From contig JAVGWX010000002.1 of NCBI GenBank assembly GCA_036924085.1, positions 156,569,316-156,633,315 on the forward strand: a stretch of 64,000 bases of DNA, written 5' to 3'. This document shows positions 1-11,581 of this stretch, piece after piece. The notes under the pieces are model-generated. The model worked only from the letters and a program-made list of their open reading frames with translations, searched no databases and was not told the origin of the DNA. Positions within the stretch are counted from its first letter, which is position 1. Every line of letters begins with the position of its first letter. Origin of the DNA: Ariolimax columbianus (taxonomy: Eukaryota > Mollusca > Gastropoda > Stylommatophora > Arionidae). Both the position numbers and the translations under genes were made by a program.

Positions 1-980
1 CATCACTACTGTACGAAAACCTACCTGGAGGCAGGATATATTTCCAGAGGTGGTAGAAAATATACCAGGTATTGGAAACAAAAACTGCCAGACTGAAAAA
101 GAAAGGAGAGATGCTACCCTAAGCTTCATATCGAAAAGCTACCCACGCATTGACTGGACCCATGCATACACCGACGATTCTGTAACAAACACTACACAGA
201 ACGGAGGGGCAGGAGCATTCCTGAACCTACCAAATGGAAGACAAATATCACTGTCATTTGCTACTGGTAAGTACACAAGCAATTTCAGAGCGGAGGCAGA
301 GGCACTGAGGGCGGCAGTGGAAGAAATGGTGACATACAATGAAAATGAAAGCCATATAGTCCTGCTTACAGATGCTCTCGCCGTAGTCACAGCGCTAAAA
401 AGCCAGAAAAACACTGAGCTTAAGGACTTAAGAGCAGCACTCTGCAAACTGTGCCAGCAGTCCGCACCAAAAAGGGTAGTGGTACAGTGGGTCCCATCAC
501 ACTGCAACATCCAAGGCAACGAGGAGGCAGACAGACTGGCACAAGAAGGCGCAAGACTACCACAAACAGATAATAGTATGACGTACGAAGAGTCAAAACG
601 GCTTATCAAAGCCAGATACATGACCAAATGGGAAACCGAACATACTGGTTTAACCAAAAACGATGCCTATTACCAGTTCAACCGAAGAGAGCAGGTCGTT
701 GTCTTCAGACTTCGCACTGGCCACAATAGACTGAGGTACCACCTATTCAACAAATTGAAGATAGGTGGTACCGACGAATGCCCGTGCGGTACTGGTAAAA
801 TGACCGCTGAACATCTGCTGCAGAACTGCCCGACATACGAGGATCAGAGAGAGAGCAGATGTGGCCATCACCAGTGGAACTGCAAGACAAGCTCTATGGC
901 AGTGGCGACAGCCTCAGGATGACCGCCGCTTTTTTCGAAAAAATAATGGTTACTGTCTGACTGCGTACGAAGAAGAAGAA
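1..980 (+). mobile_element. 3' end of a non-LTR retrotransposon with an RNase H domain
   Basis: The frame is open from the left edge to a stop at 920-922 and carries a LINE-type ribonuclease H domain. Visible motifs are WTHAYTDD, then NFRAEAEAL, VLLTDAL and SHCNIQGNEEADRLA, so the acidic residues of an RNase H active site are all present. Downstream comes the usual LINE C-terminal cysteine/histidine segment (FRLRTGHNRLRYHL, then DECPCGTG and EHLLQNCP). Near 850 a GA-dinucleotide run shifts the frame; the expected tail (WPSPVELQDKLYGS) continues in another frame to a TGA at 958-960, followed by a short (GAA)n tail. The element is 5'-truncated by the window edge. It resembles Jockey/I-type elements, but I cannot name the clade. 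It is a mobile-element relic, not a host gene. Confidence 0.85.
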
Positions 981-2195
981 GTTTCACTTGTCCCTGAATA
1001 CTCTTCACTCCCATTTAATCAGTATGTTTCACTTGTCCCTGAATACTCTTCACTCCCATTTAATCAGTATGTTTCACCTGTCCCTGAATACTCTTCACTC
1101 CCATTTAATCAGTATATTTCACATGACCTTTATTCTTCTTCACTCCCACCTTGATCAGTATGTTTTACCTGTCCCTGAATACTCTTCTCCCAACTTAATC
1201 AGCATGTTTCACCTGTCCCTGAATTCTCTTCACTCCCATTTAATCAGTATGTTTCACTTGTCCCTGAATACTCTTCACTCCCACCATAATCAGTATGTTT
1301 CACCTGACCCTGAATACTCTTCACTCCCACCATAATCAGTATGTTTCACCTGACCCTGAATACTCTTCACTCCCACCATAATCAGTATGTTTCACCTGAC
1401 CCTGAATACTCTTCACTCCCACCATAATCAGTATGTTTCACCTGACCCTGAATACTCTTCACTCCCACCATAATCAGTATGTTTCACCTGACCCTGAATA
1501 CTCTTCACTCCCACCATAATCAGTATGTTTCACCTGACCCTGAATACTCTTCACTCCCACCATAATCAGTATGTTTCACCTGACCCTGAATACTCTTCAC
1601 TCCCACCATAATCAGTATGTTTCACCTGACCCTGAATACTCTTCACTCCCAACATAATCAGTATGTTTCACCTGTCCCTGAATACTCTTCACTCCCAACT
1701 TAATCAGCATGTTTCACCTGTCCCTGAATACTCTTCACTCCCAACTTAATCAGCATGTTTCACTTGACCCTGACTAGTATTCGCTCCCACCTTGATCAGT
1801 ATGTTTCACCTGTCCCTTATTCTTCTCCGCTTCCACCTTGATCAATGTGGTTCACATAACTCTGATTACTCTTTGCTCTCGCCGTGATCAGCATGTTTCA
1901 CCTGTCCCTGAATACTCTTCACTCCCACCATAATCAGTATCTTTCACCTGTCCCTGAATACTCCCATCATAATCAGTATCCGTTCACCTAAACCTGATTA
2001 CTCTTCACTCCCACCATAATCAGTATCTTTCACATGTCTCTGAATACTCCCATCATAATCAGTATCCGTTCACCTAAACCTGAATACTTTTCACTCCCAA
2101 CTTGATCAGAATGTTTCACCTGTCCCTGAATACTCTTTACTCTCACCATAATCAGTATCCTTCACCAAAACATGAATACTCTTTACTCCCACAGC
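981..2195. repeat. 46-bp minisatellite, about 26 copies
   Basis: The unit is 46 bp, built around 'tgaatactcttcactccca' and 'cagtatgtttcacctg'. The central copies (about 1270-1670) are nearly identical, and both ends decay into divergent units. It starts directly after the (GAA)n tail of the preceding LINE. Short open frames inside it are by-products of the repeat. Confidence 0.95.
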
Positions 2196-3298
2196 CACTT
2201 TTGGAAAGACTTGGGCTATCACCAAACCTGGTAATAGCTTATAGGAATTTTTTTGTTAGATAAATTTGCACCTATGATTTACGAGGTCAGAAAACGCAGA
2301 GCACTCTCAGATTGTAGGTGCGTCACTGTTCTTGATAGTATGAACAATAGACACACGAGAAGACTAATTGCTGAGTATTTGCTATCATTGAATGCATGTC
2401 GTGAACGCTTTAGGAGAATATAGTAACAATCAAGGCCAATCATTCACGACTTTCCAGGTTCCTACGGAGCATAGATCTCCAAAAAATATTCGCTAAGTAT
2501 GTCTGTCCTGCGGCATCCATCTCAGCTCCATCCACGTCTTCCTTGTTGTCTGTATGTTTGTTCCAAACTATCTTTTCTATGAGTGTTTAGGTCTGCTTCT
2601 ACTTCTCTTGCCTTGGAGATTCCAGAACAGAAGCTGTCTTTTAATACTGTCACATGTTCTCTGCAATGTTTGCCATATTCAGCGCCATCTCCCGAAGGCA
2701 AGTCCCACTGACGTATATCAGGCTCTTCCCTATTACTGACTATATCCCACCAGGTCACTGAGCCGTGCAGTGGGACAAACATTACAGAGTTTAGATTATA
2801 TTTTGTTCTGGTGAACTTAATTTCTTCAAATTTTCATAAAATCCCTAACACAGTCAAAGCCCCTCTCTGATTTTCTATTCTAAATTTGATACACCTGTAC
2901 GGCCTACTTTGTCTATATTGCAACTAAGCCCCATGAATGATTGAACCTCTTGTAATATTTGTATCCTCCCATACAATCTGTTTTTCGCTAAGTGTTTTCT
3001 TTCTCATACGCCTTATGTTTTTCTCTGTTAATGCAGAGATTCAATTTTTGTTAACATTCATCAAGTACATTTATTTTATTATGCATCTGGTCAAGAGTGT
3101 ATTCTTAATTCCACTGCCGACTGTGTCTTTAGGTTCCCTTTCGGTGCGGTATTCAGTAAGGTCTTATATGTATCTTGATTCTTCTGACACAGAAGTCGTT
3201 GTGACAGGATCATAGTAAGAAACAAATGTGAATATTTTATGAGATCTTAGACAGACACTTGAAAACAAGGGGAGAGAGAGGGGATGTGGCACATTTTT
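2196..3298. other. Intergenic or intronic DNA without a recognisable gene
   Basis: I see no convincing exon. A minus-strand open frame at 2522-2782 matches nothing I recognise. Part of it (about 2610-2650) loosely resembles 17315-17360, so it may be an old dispersed repeat. SDR exon 3, expected after the exon ending at 4133, was not found here. Confidence 0.5.
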
Positions 3299-3470
3299 TA
3301 GTGGTACAGCTCCTAACCTAAATTTGCCTGTTGGGATTCACGAAGCAGTTAGTGGTACAGCTCCTAACCTAAATTTGCCTGTTGGGATTCACGAAGCAGT
3401 TAGTGGTACAGCTCCTAACCTAAATTTGCCTGTTGGGATTCACGAAGCAGTTAGTGGAACAGCTCACATC
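3299..3470 (+). repeat. 51-bp tandem copies of a tRNA-like SINE head
   Basis: Three full 51-bp units and part of a fourth begin at 3301, 3352, 3403 and 3454. Each unit has an A-box-like 'tagtggtacagctc' and a B-box-like 'gttgggattc' at promoter spacing. The same arrangement occurs as a single copy at about 60890-60950, which looks like the unamplified relative. Confidence 0.65.
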
Positions 3471-3689
3471 CAAAATGTGCCTGTGTTTCGATTCATCAAA
3501 CAGCAAAGGTACACCCCTATGAGATGAATAGTCATTAAACAAATTCGTGCTGAAGTCGGATGCACAGTGCCGCCGAGGCATAAAACACAATAAAACGCTT
3601 TAGAAAATATATGAACTGATGATTGCCGAACATATTTCTAAAACCCATTCACATTACTGATGTTCGTATAGTAATGAGAGAGAGAAAAG

Positions 3690-3955
3690 AGTAACCAGGG
3701 TCAAGTGAAACATACGGATCGAAATTCCACTTCCTGGCCTCGTTCATGCTCTTGGAAACAGGTTATACCACATCAGTCTGACCAAGCAGGTGGGGATCGA
3801 CACTGTAATCACTTTACTTGTGAAAGAGTGAAGATATTCTCATTGCACTTCAGCCAGGATAACCGTGGTCCTCATTCTTATTACACGCCTCGGGATTTAA
3901 GAAGAGCCACTGAAACCTGCTACCGAAGAAGCATCAAGAGTTAGCTCAGCTCGAG
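3690..3955 (+). repeat. Dispersed non-coding repeat, family H copy 1
   Basis: It shares the landmarks 'ggaaacagg', 'cagtctgaccaa', 'ggtgg..atcgacact' and 'agagccactg.aacctg' with 8830-9110, and more loosely with 11660-11960 and 19070-19315. No coding potential is shared. It looks like a non-autonomous mobile element. Confidence 0.5.
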
Positions 3956-4132
3956 AAGCTTTGCACAGCAAAATAATAATGAGAGATGTGAATTCAAATG
4001 AGGAAAGAGAAAAATTGCGTGTTTTGGGACCATTCATTGAAGTTATTTGCTTGTGATAGAACATCTCGGCCACCATAGTTCAAGCATGTACGGCTTCGAC
4101 GTTTCAACCAACACTCAGTGTTGTGTACTTAC

Positions 4133-4308
4133 TTCTTTCGTTTGGTAGTTTTTGTTTGACAGTCTGGAAAGCTTCCTGAATACTGTCGTTGTCAGCCACG
4201 TTCAAGGTCAATGTTTCTAAACGACTGGAGCAGGTTTCTGTCAAAGAACGTCTTCCATCTTGTGTCAGGCATCCAGCAAAAACAGGGAACCCGAGTTTGT
4301 CAAGACGG
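4133..4308 (-). CDS. Short-chain dehydrogenase (SDR9C / retinol dehydrogenase-like), coding exon 2
   Basis: This 176-nt minus-strand exon is bounded by acceptor TTTCAG (4310-4309 is AG) and donor GTAAGT (4132-4127). It begins by completing a split codon from exon 1 (AT|C) and reads RLDKLGFPVFAGCLTQ, then SSRLETLTLNVADNDSI and a VKQKLPNER end. This is the beta2-alpha segment of the Rossmann fold in retinol and 17-beta-hydroxysteroid dehydrogenases (SDR9C), where RLD..G..VFAGCLT and L-D-V-x-D-x-x-S-I are family signatures. The usual Asp after 'TL' is Asn here. Such enzymes oxidise or reduce retinoids or steroids with NAD(P) at the ER membrane. The exon ends in phase 1. The next exon, expected to carry the NNAG motif, is not in the window. 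The identification is firm to family; substrate is unknown. Confidence 0.85.
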
Positions 4309-4364
4309 CTGAAACAGAGTAGAATGTTAAGTATCATTAGCAATGAGATGAGCAAGCCTCTCTT

Positions 4365-4835
4365 AGCTACCAGGCTATCTTAGACCACACAGTCAGCGAC
4401 TCTATCAGCTATCAGGCTATCTTAGACCACACAGTCAGCGACCCTATCGGCTACCAGGCTATCTTAGACCACACAGTCAGCGACCCTATCGGCTACCAGG
4501 CTATCTTAGACCACACAGAACCAAGTCAGCTACCCTCTCAGCTACCAGGCTATCTTAGACCACACATTCAGCGACCCTATCGGCTACCAGGCTATCTTAG
4601 ACGACACAGAACCAAGTCAGCTACCCTCTCAGCTACCAGGCTATCTTAGACCACACAGTCAGCGACCCTATCGGCTACCAGGCTATCTTAGACCACACAG
4701 TCAGCGACCCTATCGGCTACCAGGCTATCTTAGACCACACAGTCAGCGACTCTATCAGCTACCAGGCTATCTTAGATCACACAGAACCAAGTCACCGACC
4801 CTCTCAGTTGCCAGGCTATCATAGACCACACTCGA
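4365..4835. repeat. 42-bp minisatellite with 50-bp variants
   Basis: About eleven units have the core 'ctaccaggctatcttagacc'. Some carry an 8-bp extension (aaccaagt). The array sits in the SDR intron, about 60 bp from the exon 2 acceptor, but shows no resemblance to the exon. Confidence 0.93.
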
Positions 4836-5810
4836 CCTGGGCTGCGTTTCTTAATGAATATTTTCATTGTGATTTCTTTTGTCTTCTTACGCCATTATAG
4901 ATCCACATCAATGGCTCCAACAACGTCGTGTCTTTGGCTGCCTTTATGAAGTGGGTTGTGTTGCACTGTGCTCTGCACTCGGGGACTCTGTGTATCCGTC
5001 TTCTGTACACATTTGTTTGAGGCCTCTCCCTTAGTCTTTGGCTGTCCCCTGCCTACATGCAAGAGCACCAGCTGTTTGTTGTCAGAATTGCCTTTCCTAG
5101 AAAATATGTTTTATTGTCACATTCCAACACAGCACAGACATAAATATCAAGGAAAACAAATGTATCAGTCTAAACAGAAAACTTTCTGGGAATGAAAGAT
5201 CTGAGTGTAGTTTTCTTCTTTACCCAAACATTTCCAACGAAAAACTTGAACGAGACAAGAAAAGACACCTAGGAATATTGTTAAACGTTGCAAGAGTTGT
5301 AATAATTTTGTGAACAGTTTTTATTCGGTAAAAGTTACAGAGCAAGTCATAGTTTTGCTAAATAGTTACATAAAGTATCGTACATTTGGTAATAGTTACA
5401 GAACAAATCGTAGTTTTGTTTAATAATTACATAAAGTATTGTAGATTTTGTAATTCGTTACGTGCGCTATCGAATATTAAAATATTGATGAGTTATTTTC
5501 ACTTATGTTGTCTCGTGACCCAGAGGAAGTCTGTTTGGTCGAATCCTATATTGTCACCTCCTTATTCCTGCCCATATCAAATAGCAGCCTATTTATCATT
5601 ATTATTATCTGCGGCAAAGGTACCGGGTGCGATCGATCCCCGATATCACCCGAGCTGTAATTTGGGTATCTTGATTACTGTTAAGGAATCAAATGTAGTG
5701 AAACAGAATAGCTGACCACCTCACCTCATAACAAAATGAGGCCTAGCACAGTGAAGTCTCTTGCACTTCATCCCCGACACCAGTGCTTGCTAATGACTAC
5801 TAGAAGTTAC
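4836..5810. other. SDR intron sequence without further genes
   Basis: AT-rich unique-looking sequence. Short near-repeats of 'gttacagaacaaatcgtag' occur around 5330-5420. No exon is recognised on either strand. Confidence 0.5.
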
Positions 5811-5811
5811 C

Positions 5812-5876
5812 TCTCCCCCCCCCCCCCACACACACACACACATACACACACACACACACATACACACACACACTCA
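5812..5876. repeat. Poly-C followed by (CA)n microsatellite
   Basis: About fifteen C residues run straight into CA dinucleotides with occasional TA interruptions. Confidence 0.95.
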
Positions 5877-5903
5877 CTCGATCTGTGTTGCACTCATAAA
5901 GCA

Positions 5904-6725
5904 AGATCTAACCTGGAGTCACTGTCACATCCTGTATATTCACATTGACAGATCTAACCTGGAGTCACTGTCACATCCTGTATACTCACATTGACAGATC
6001 TAACCTGGAGTCACTGTCACATCCTGTATATTCACATTGCCAGATCTAACCTGGAGTCACTGTCACATCCTGTATACTCATATTGACAGATCTAACCTGG
6101 AGTCACTGTCACATCCTGTATACTCACATTGACAGATCTAACCTGGAGTCACTGTCACATTCTGTATATTCACATTGCCAGATCTAACCTGGAGTCACTG
6201 TCACATCCTGTATACTCACATTGACAGATCTAATCTGGAGTCACTGTCACATCCTGTATACTCACATTGACAGATCTAATCTGGAGTCACTGTCACATCC
6301 TGTATATTCACATTGCCAGATCTAACCTGGAGTCACTGTCACATCCTGTATACTCACATTGACAGATCTAATCTGGAGTCACTGTCACATCCTGTATACC
6401 CACATTGACAGATCTAACTTGGAGTCACTGTCACATCCTGTATACTCACATTGACAGATCTAATCTGGAGTCACTGTCACATCCTGTATACCCACATTGA
6501 CAGATCTAACTTGGAGTCACTGGCACATCCTGTATACTCACATTGACAGATCTAACCTGGAGTCACTGTCACATCCTGTATACTCACATTGACAGATCTA
6601 ACCTGGAGTCACTGTCACATCCTGTATACTCACATTGACAGATCTAACCTGGAGTCACTGTCACATCCTGTATACTCACATTGACAGATCTAACCTGGAG
6701 TCACTGTCACATCCTGTATACTCAC
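5904..6725 (-). repeat. 46-bp array derived from the SDR exon 1 / splice-donor junction
   Basis: Eighteen units lie at an exact 46-bp period; the last landmark at 6731 and the first full one at 5949 are 782 bp (17 x 46) apart, with no indels. On the minus strand each unit aligns without gaps to the last 36 nt of SDR exon 1 plus the first 10 nt of its intron (I count 38 of 46 matches): ACAGGATGTGACAGTG, a variable centre, then CAATGTGAGTAT. About ten units keep a perfect GTGAGT donor; others read GTGAAT or GTGGGT and one has lost GT. Reading past the real donor meets a TGA at once (GCA ATG TGA), so the decoys look non-productive. Confidence 0.92.
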
Positions 6726-6868
6726 ATTGCCAGATCACGACCGAAGCCACTGTCACATCCTGTAATGAAGACGTACTTGCTACTGTAGTTTCCCACCTTC
6801 AGTAGCCGAATGGCCCAGTCCAGCAGGAAATAAGCTGCAGTAATGAAGGCAAGAAGTGTCCAAAACAT
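6726..6868 (-). CDS. Short-chain dehydrogenase (SDR9C / retinol dehydrogenase-like), first coding exon
   Basis: The minus-strand start ATG is at 6868-6866. The product begins with a hydrophobic membrane anchor (MFWTLLAFITAAYFLLDW) followed by RLLKVGNYSSKYVFITGCDSGFG. TGCDSGFG is the SDR cofactor-binding TGxxxGxG glycine motif, and K-Y-V-F-I-T-G-C-D-S-G-F-G is typical of the retinol dehydrogenase / HSD17B6 group. The exon is 143 nt and ends in phase 2 (..CTG GCA AT) at a GTGAGT donor (6725-6720). It joins exon 2 in frame to give DLAIRLDKLG. The N-terminal anchor implies an ER-membrane enzyme. Its donor is the founder of the adjoining 46-bp array. Confidence 0.88.
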
Positions 6869-6989
6869 TGCAGAAAAGGAGGTCTGTTATCTGCCAGAAG
6901 AAGACTATACTCATATTTATTGTGATTTACTGATATGACCAAATGACGGTACAATATCAAGGGCACTTTATCATGATAGACACGTAGTG

Positions 6990-7505
6990 AGGAAGATTAT
7001 AATCCCATATTCAGGGCTAGAACAGGTCCAAAGGACCAGAACATACTCTATAGGCGACAACAGACCCCAAGGACTACAACATACCCCAAGAACCACAAAA
7101 TACCCTAGTGACCACAAAAGGCCCCAAGGACCACGACATACCCTATAGGTCACAACAGACCCCAAGGACCACAACATACTATATAGGCCACAACAGATCC
7201 CAAAGACCCCAACATACCATATAGGCCACAACAGACCCAAAGGACCACAACATACTCCAAGGACCACAACAGGTCTCAAGGACCACAACAGGTCTCAAGG
7301 ACTACGACAGGTCTCAAGGACCACAACATAGCCTTTAGGCCACAACATACCCTGTAGGCCACAACAGATTATAAGGACCACAACATACCATATAGACCAC
7401 AACAGTGCTCAAGTACCACAGCAATCCCCAAGAACCACAAAACTCCCCAAGGACCACAACAGACCCTAAGGGCCACAATAGTCCCGAAGGACCACAACAC
7501 ACCCT
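6990..7505. repeat. Irregular 15/30-bp array (aaggaccacaac)
   Basis: Degenerate units built on 'ccaaggaccacaaca' alternate with 'tataggccacaaca'. The array lies upstream of the SDR start codon. The minus-strand open frame through it is a repeat artefact. Confidence 0.85.
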
Positions 7506-7519
7506 AAAAGAATAACAAT

Positions 7520-7807
7520 TTACTGATACTCTGAAAGTAATGGTATACCTTCATCTCTGTCCTTATATAAAAAAGGTGTGCATAGGCAATCAAGCAGCCC
7601 TCTCAAATGTGCAGGTTTCTTGACTTGACTCCAGCTTCTGAACACTATTCTCGTATCGGTCCTACTTTGCCTCTTTTCTTCTAGGTATTCCGCGACAGAG
7701 ATAATCTGGTTATACTGACTTAGGCAATCGTGATGAGTGGCGTAGGCGACGCATACCATCTTCCAATAATTTTCAATTCCACCTGACTTTATTCTGTTCT
7801 TCCCCAT
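7520..7807 (-). CDS. Unrecognised 95-codon open frame
   Basis: The frame runs from an ATG at 7807 to a stop near 7520. Its composition is balanced (NYWKMVCVAYATHHDC, RIVFRSWSQVKKPAHL, LLDCLCTPFLYKDRDEG) and not repeat-like. I recognise no family and see no clear splice sites. It could be a decayed element fragment or chance. Confidence 0.2.
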   Translation of the reverse strand: MGKNRIKSGGIENYWKMVCVAYATHHDCLSQYNQIISVAEYLEEKRQSRTDTRIVFRSWSQVKKPAHLRGLLDCLCTPFLYKDRDEGIPLLSEYQ

Positions 7808-8224
7808 TATTTGTCATTTGGTAACCTTGTCGTGCCACTGAAATTATTCATATTTGCGGGAAATAAGCTGTTATAGATACTATTTTATACTTTACTACGT
7901 GAGATATATCGAGTCAAAAATATAATTATATTATAAAGACTAGAATCGATCTACAAACCAGTAAAATTTACTGAACTTCTAATCGTAATTAGATTTTAGG
8001 TGTAGTATATATATATATGGCACACACATGCGAATACAAACAGAAGCTCAATATAGCAATTATATTGATTGTCTAGGGTCCTCTGATGAAACATATTTGA
8101 TTTGGACGAATAAAGGCGGCAAGTTATCCCAGTCAGAGTGCTCGCTAAGATTCATTCCATTCCTGCTAGAAGGAATCACGAGGTTTTGAACATCGGTAAC
8201 TTTGGGCTAGAGACCGGCATCCTC

Positions 8225-8785
8225 AATGCTTGGTGACACCCTCGTTACAATATTACACCATCGTTACTATGTTACAGCCTCGTTACTGTTACACCCTGGT
8301 TACCATGTTAAACCTAAATTACTGTAATACCCTCATTACTATCTTACACCCTCAGTATCGTGGAACACCTTCGTTACTATATTACACTTCGTTATTATGT
8401 TAAACCCTTGTAACTGTTTCGCACTCGTTATTGTTCCACCCTAGTTACCATGTTAAACCTATATTAATGTAACACCCTCGTACTGTTGCACCTTCGTTAC
8501 TATGTTAAGCCCTCGCTATAGTTATACCCTCGCTATAGTTATACCCTCATTATTGTTACACATTCATTAATAATCTACATCTTCGTTATTATGTTACACC
8601 TTTGTTAATATGTTAAACCCTCGTTACCATTACACACTCGTTACTATGTTTACACCCTCGTTACGGTTACATCCCATTACTGGCACACATTAGTAACTAT
8701 GTAACATCCTTATCATTATGTTACATCTTCGTTACTGTGTTAAACCTGGTTACTATTGTACACTTATTCGAGTCTCCAATGTGTT
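8225..8785. repeat. Degenerate 12-24-bp array (ctcgttactatgttaca)
   Basis: Loose units of 'accctcgttactatgtta' with many substitutions and single-base indels look like an old, decayed array. The stretch 7808-8224 before it holds nothing recognisable apart from a short (TA)n at about 8010. Confidence 0.85.
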
Positions 8786-8829
8786 GAGCAGTATATTACT
8801 TTACTTGCGGATATGTTAGCGAGCAACGA

Positions 8830-9110
8830 GTGATATCAGGCGCAGGCGTAACATTGGGATGAAGAACAAACCCCTCCCCCACCCCACCATCCCGATCGCA
8901 CTTGTAGAAACAGGCTGTGCCACAGCAGTCTGGCCAACGTGGTGGGCATCGACACTATGATCATGACAGTGAGCTTTCTCAACAGCTTCGTATTGCAATA
9001 CATTCAGAAGGATCGGAGTCCACCTTCTCAGATATGTCCATAGATGTATGAAGAGCCACTGTAACCTGTCACCAAGGAACGATATCCAGAGGTGAAATTA
9101 ATTCAGTCGG
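8830..9110 (+). repeat. Dispersed non-coding repeat, family H copy 2
   Basis: It shares 'gaaacaggctgt', 'cagtctggccaacg', 'ggtgggcatcgacact' and 'gaagagccactg.aacctg' with 3690-3955. It is non-coding. The following 9111-9715 is AT-rich with three short 'acaaaccgtgg..tagtgt' near-repeats (9230-9290) and no gene. Confidence 0.5.
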
Positions 9111-9724
9111 ACTGGCTTCAATAAACAACAACAACACATATTTAAATATCCGCTTTGATAGCATATATCACGTATGAAGTGTATTTAGCTAATGTATCTT
9201 ATATTATTTTGTGTGTCAAATTTACTGTACAAACCGTGGTCTAGTGTCTACAAACAGTGGCCTAGTGTTTACAAACCGTAGCTTAGTTTTTGTTACAGTC
9301 AACAATAATATTGTAAGCCATTGGTATTCAACATTTGTGCTGAATCTACGCTTTGTTCCCCAACTTTTGTTATGTTCATATTTATGTGTTATCGGGACTG
9401 GAAGGGGGAAGCAAAAAATAGTAACACTGTAACATGCCAGGGCATGTCTTATTAAACGACTGAGCGTGGGGCTCTGTGTTGCAGAAACATTAAGACACTA
9501 CTGATATAACCAGGTTTGAATACTTGACACAGATTTTTTCAGGACCGATGCTCAACAGGAAAATGACAAGGCTTTTTATAATTAATTGATATATATGACA
9601 CACACGAGTACATGTAAGGGGAGTAGAAGTGCTGCCCCTCGGCTCTACGTGGGGCCAAATCGAGACGAGAACAAAGTCACCCGGTAATCAATCTTTTATT
9701 TGAACGCCAAACTACAATGGATAT

Positions 9725-10165
9725 TGTCTGGCCGTCTTTTTAAGCACAGTCAAAAGACTATTGTGAACCGTCCTTTTTAGCACAGTCCATAGACTATTGT
9801 GAACCGTCCTTTTTAGCACAGTCCATAGACTATCGTGAACCGTCCTTTTTAGCACAGTCCAAAGACTATTGTGAACCGTCCTTTTTGAGCACAGTCCATA
9901 GACTATTGTGAACCGTCCTTTTTAGCACAGTCCATATGCTATCGTGAACCGTCCTTTTTAGCACAGTCCAAAGACTATTGTGAACCGTCCTTTTTGAGCA
10001 CAGTCCATAGACTATTGTGAACCGTCCTTTTTAGCACAGTCCATAGACTATTGTGAACCGTCCTTTTTAGCACAGTTCATAGACTATCGTGAACCGTCCT
10101 TTTTAGCACAGTCCATAGACTATTGTGAACCGTCCTTTTTAGCACAGTCCATAGACTATTCAACC
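9725..10165. repeat. 36-bp minisatellite, about 12 copies
   Basis: The unit centres on 'tgtgaaccgtcctttttagc' followed by 'acagtccatagacta'. Copies are well conserved, with one-base length variants (tttttgagc). Confidence 0.95.
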
Positions 10166-10259
10166 ATTCCAGTTCGATGGGGGTGTCAACTTTTGTATAA
10201 AACGACTAATACGTTTGTAAAAATCCATAACAATCTTCAAAACTTCTAAAACATCTCAT

Positions 10260-10745
10260 GGGATCGATTGGAGCATGTTGATGAAATCTGATTGGAACAT
10301 GTTGATTGGGTCTGATTGGTGCATGTTGATTGGGTCTGATTGGTGCATGTTGATTGGGTCTGATTGGTGCATGTTGATTGGGTCTGATTGGTGCATGTTG
10401 ATTGGGTCTGATTGGTGCATGTTGATTGGGTCTGATTGGTGCATGTTGATTGGGTCTGATTGGCGCATGTTGATTGGGTCTGATTGGTGCCTGTTGATTG
10501 GGTCTGATTGGTGCATGTTAGTGGGATCTGATTGGAGCATTTTAGAGGGGTCAGATTGGAATATGTTTGTTGGATCTGATTAGAATATGTTTGTGTGATC
10601 TGATTGGGATACGTTTGTTGGATCTAATTGGAAAATGTTTGTTGGATCTGATTGGAATATGTTTGTGTGATCTGATTGGGATACGTTTGTTGTTTCTGAT
10701 TGGAAAATGTTTGTGGGATTTGATTTGAATATGTTGTGGGGTTGG
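10260..10745. repeat. 24-bp minisatellite (gcatgttgattgggtctgat)
   Basis: Nine near-perfect 24-bp units are followed by degenerate ones to 10745. Because 24 is a multiple of 3 and no stops occur, both strands are open (8-residue repeats such as MLIGSDWC). These are not proteins. Confidence 0.95.
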
Positions 10746-10789
10746 AACGAGTTTTTGTTTTGACTCGATTAAAGCAACTCGTTGATTCC

Positions 10790-11180
10790 AGGTTGGAGCA
10801 GATTGTTGTCCAGGTTAGAGCAGAAGTCAGTTAGGTGATATTGGTGAGGTCTAATTGTTTAGTCCAAATTAGAGCAGAAGTCAGTTAGGTAATATTGGTG
10901 AGGTCTAATTGTTGTCCAGGTTAGAGGAGAAGTCAGTTAGGTGATATTGGTGAGGTCTAATTGTTAAGTCCAGGTTAGAGCAGAAGTCAGTTAGGTGATA
11001 TTGGTGAGGTCTAATTGTTAAGTCCAGGTTAGAGCAGAAGTCAGTTAGGTGATATTGGTGAGGTGTAATTGTTAAGTCCAGGATAGAGCAGAAGTCAGTT
11101 AGGTGATATTGGTGAGGTCTAATTGTTAAGTCCAGGATAGAGCAGAAGTCAGTTAGGTGATTAATGGTGAGGTCTAATTT
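10790..11180. repeat. 54-bp minisatellite, about 7 copies
   Basis: The unit contains 'agagcagaagtcagttagg' and 'gatattggtgaggtctaatt'. It follows the 24-bp array after about 45 bp. The stretch 11181-11580 after it has no recognisable gene. Confidence 0.95.
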
Positions 11181-11581
11181 GAACATGTTGGTGGGATAAG
11201 ATCTGAGTATTTGGGACCAAAATGGAAGTAAAGAATAATTAAATTGTATCTTACTAGTCACGTCGTAAGAGATGATTGAGAGGAAAGATTGAATGCGGCG
11301 GTCAGCTGTCCCTTCCTGTATAAACATTAAGCCACAAGAAATAAAAAGAGCTTTACACATTGTGGTAGAAAGGACGTTAAAGGCAGGTATTGTTAATTTC
11401 TTTACGTTTTTCTTACAATTAAGTTTGTTTTTGTCACACTCTGGGTCTGGATCCAACACCATTTGTTCAATTAGTCAAACATTCGAGCCGGATATAGGTT
11501 AGATTGAAGACTGCTAACGTCAGACAACTATATTTATCTCTCCCTGATTGAGAAGGGAGACTAACGTCTTATCAACCAATT

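Noticed and set aside
50..922. RNase H frame as a cellular ribonuclease H gene
   Set aside because: The downstream FRLRTGHNRLRYHL and cysteine segment, (GAA)n tail and relatives elsewhere in the window mark it as LINE.
2522..2782. Missing SDR exon 3
   Set aside because: The frame has no NNAG or YxxxK motif and no splice signals in the right phase.
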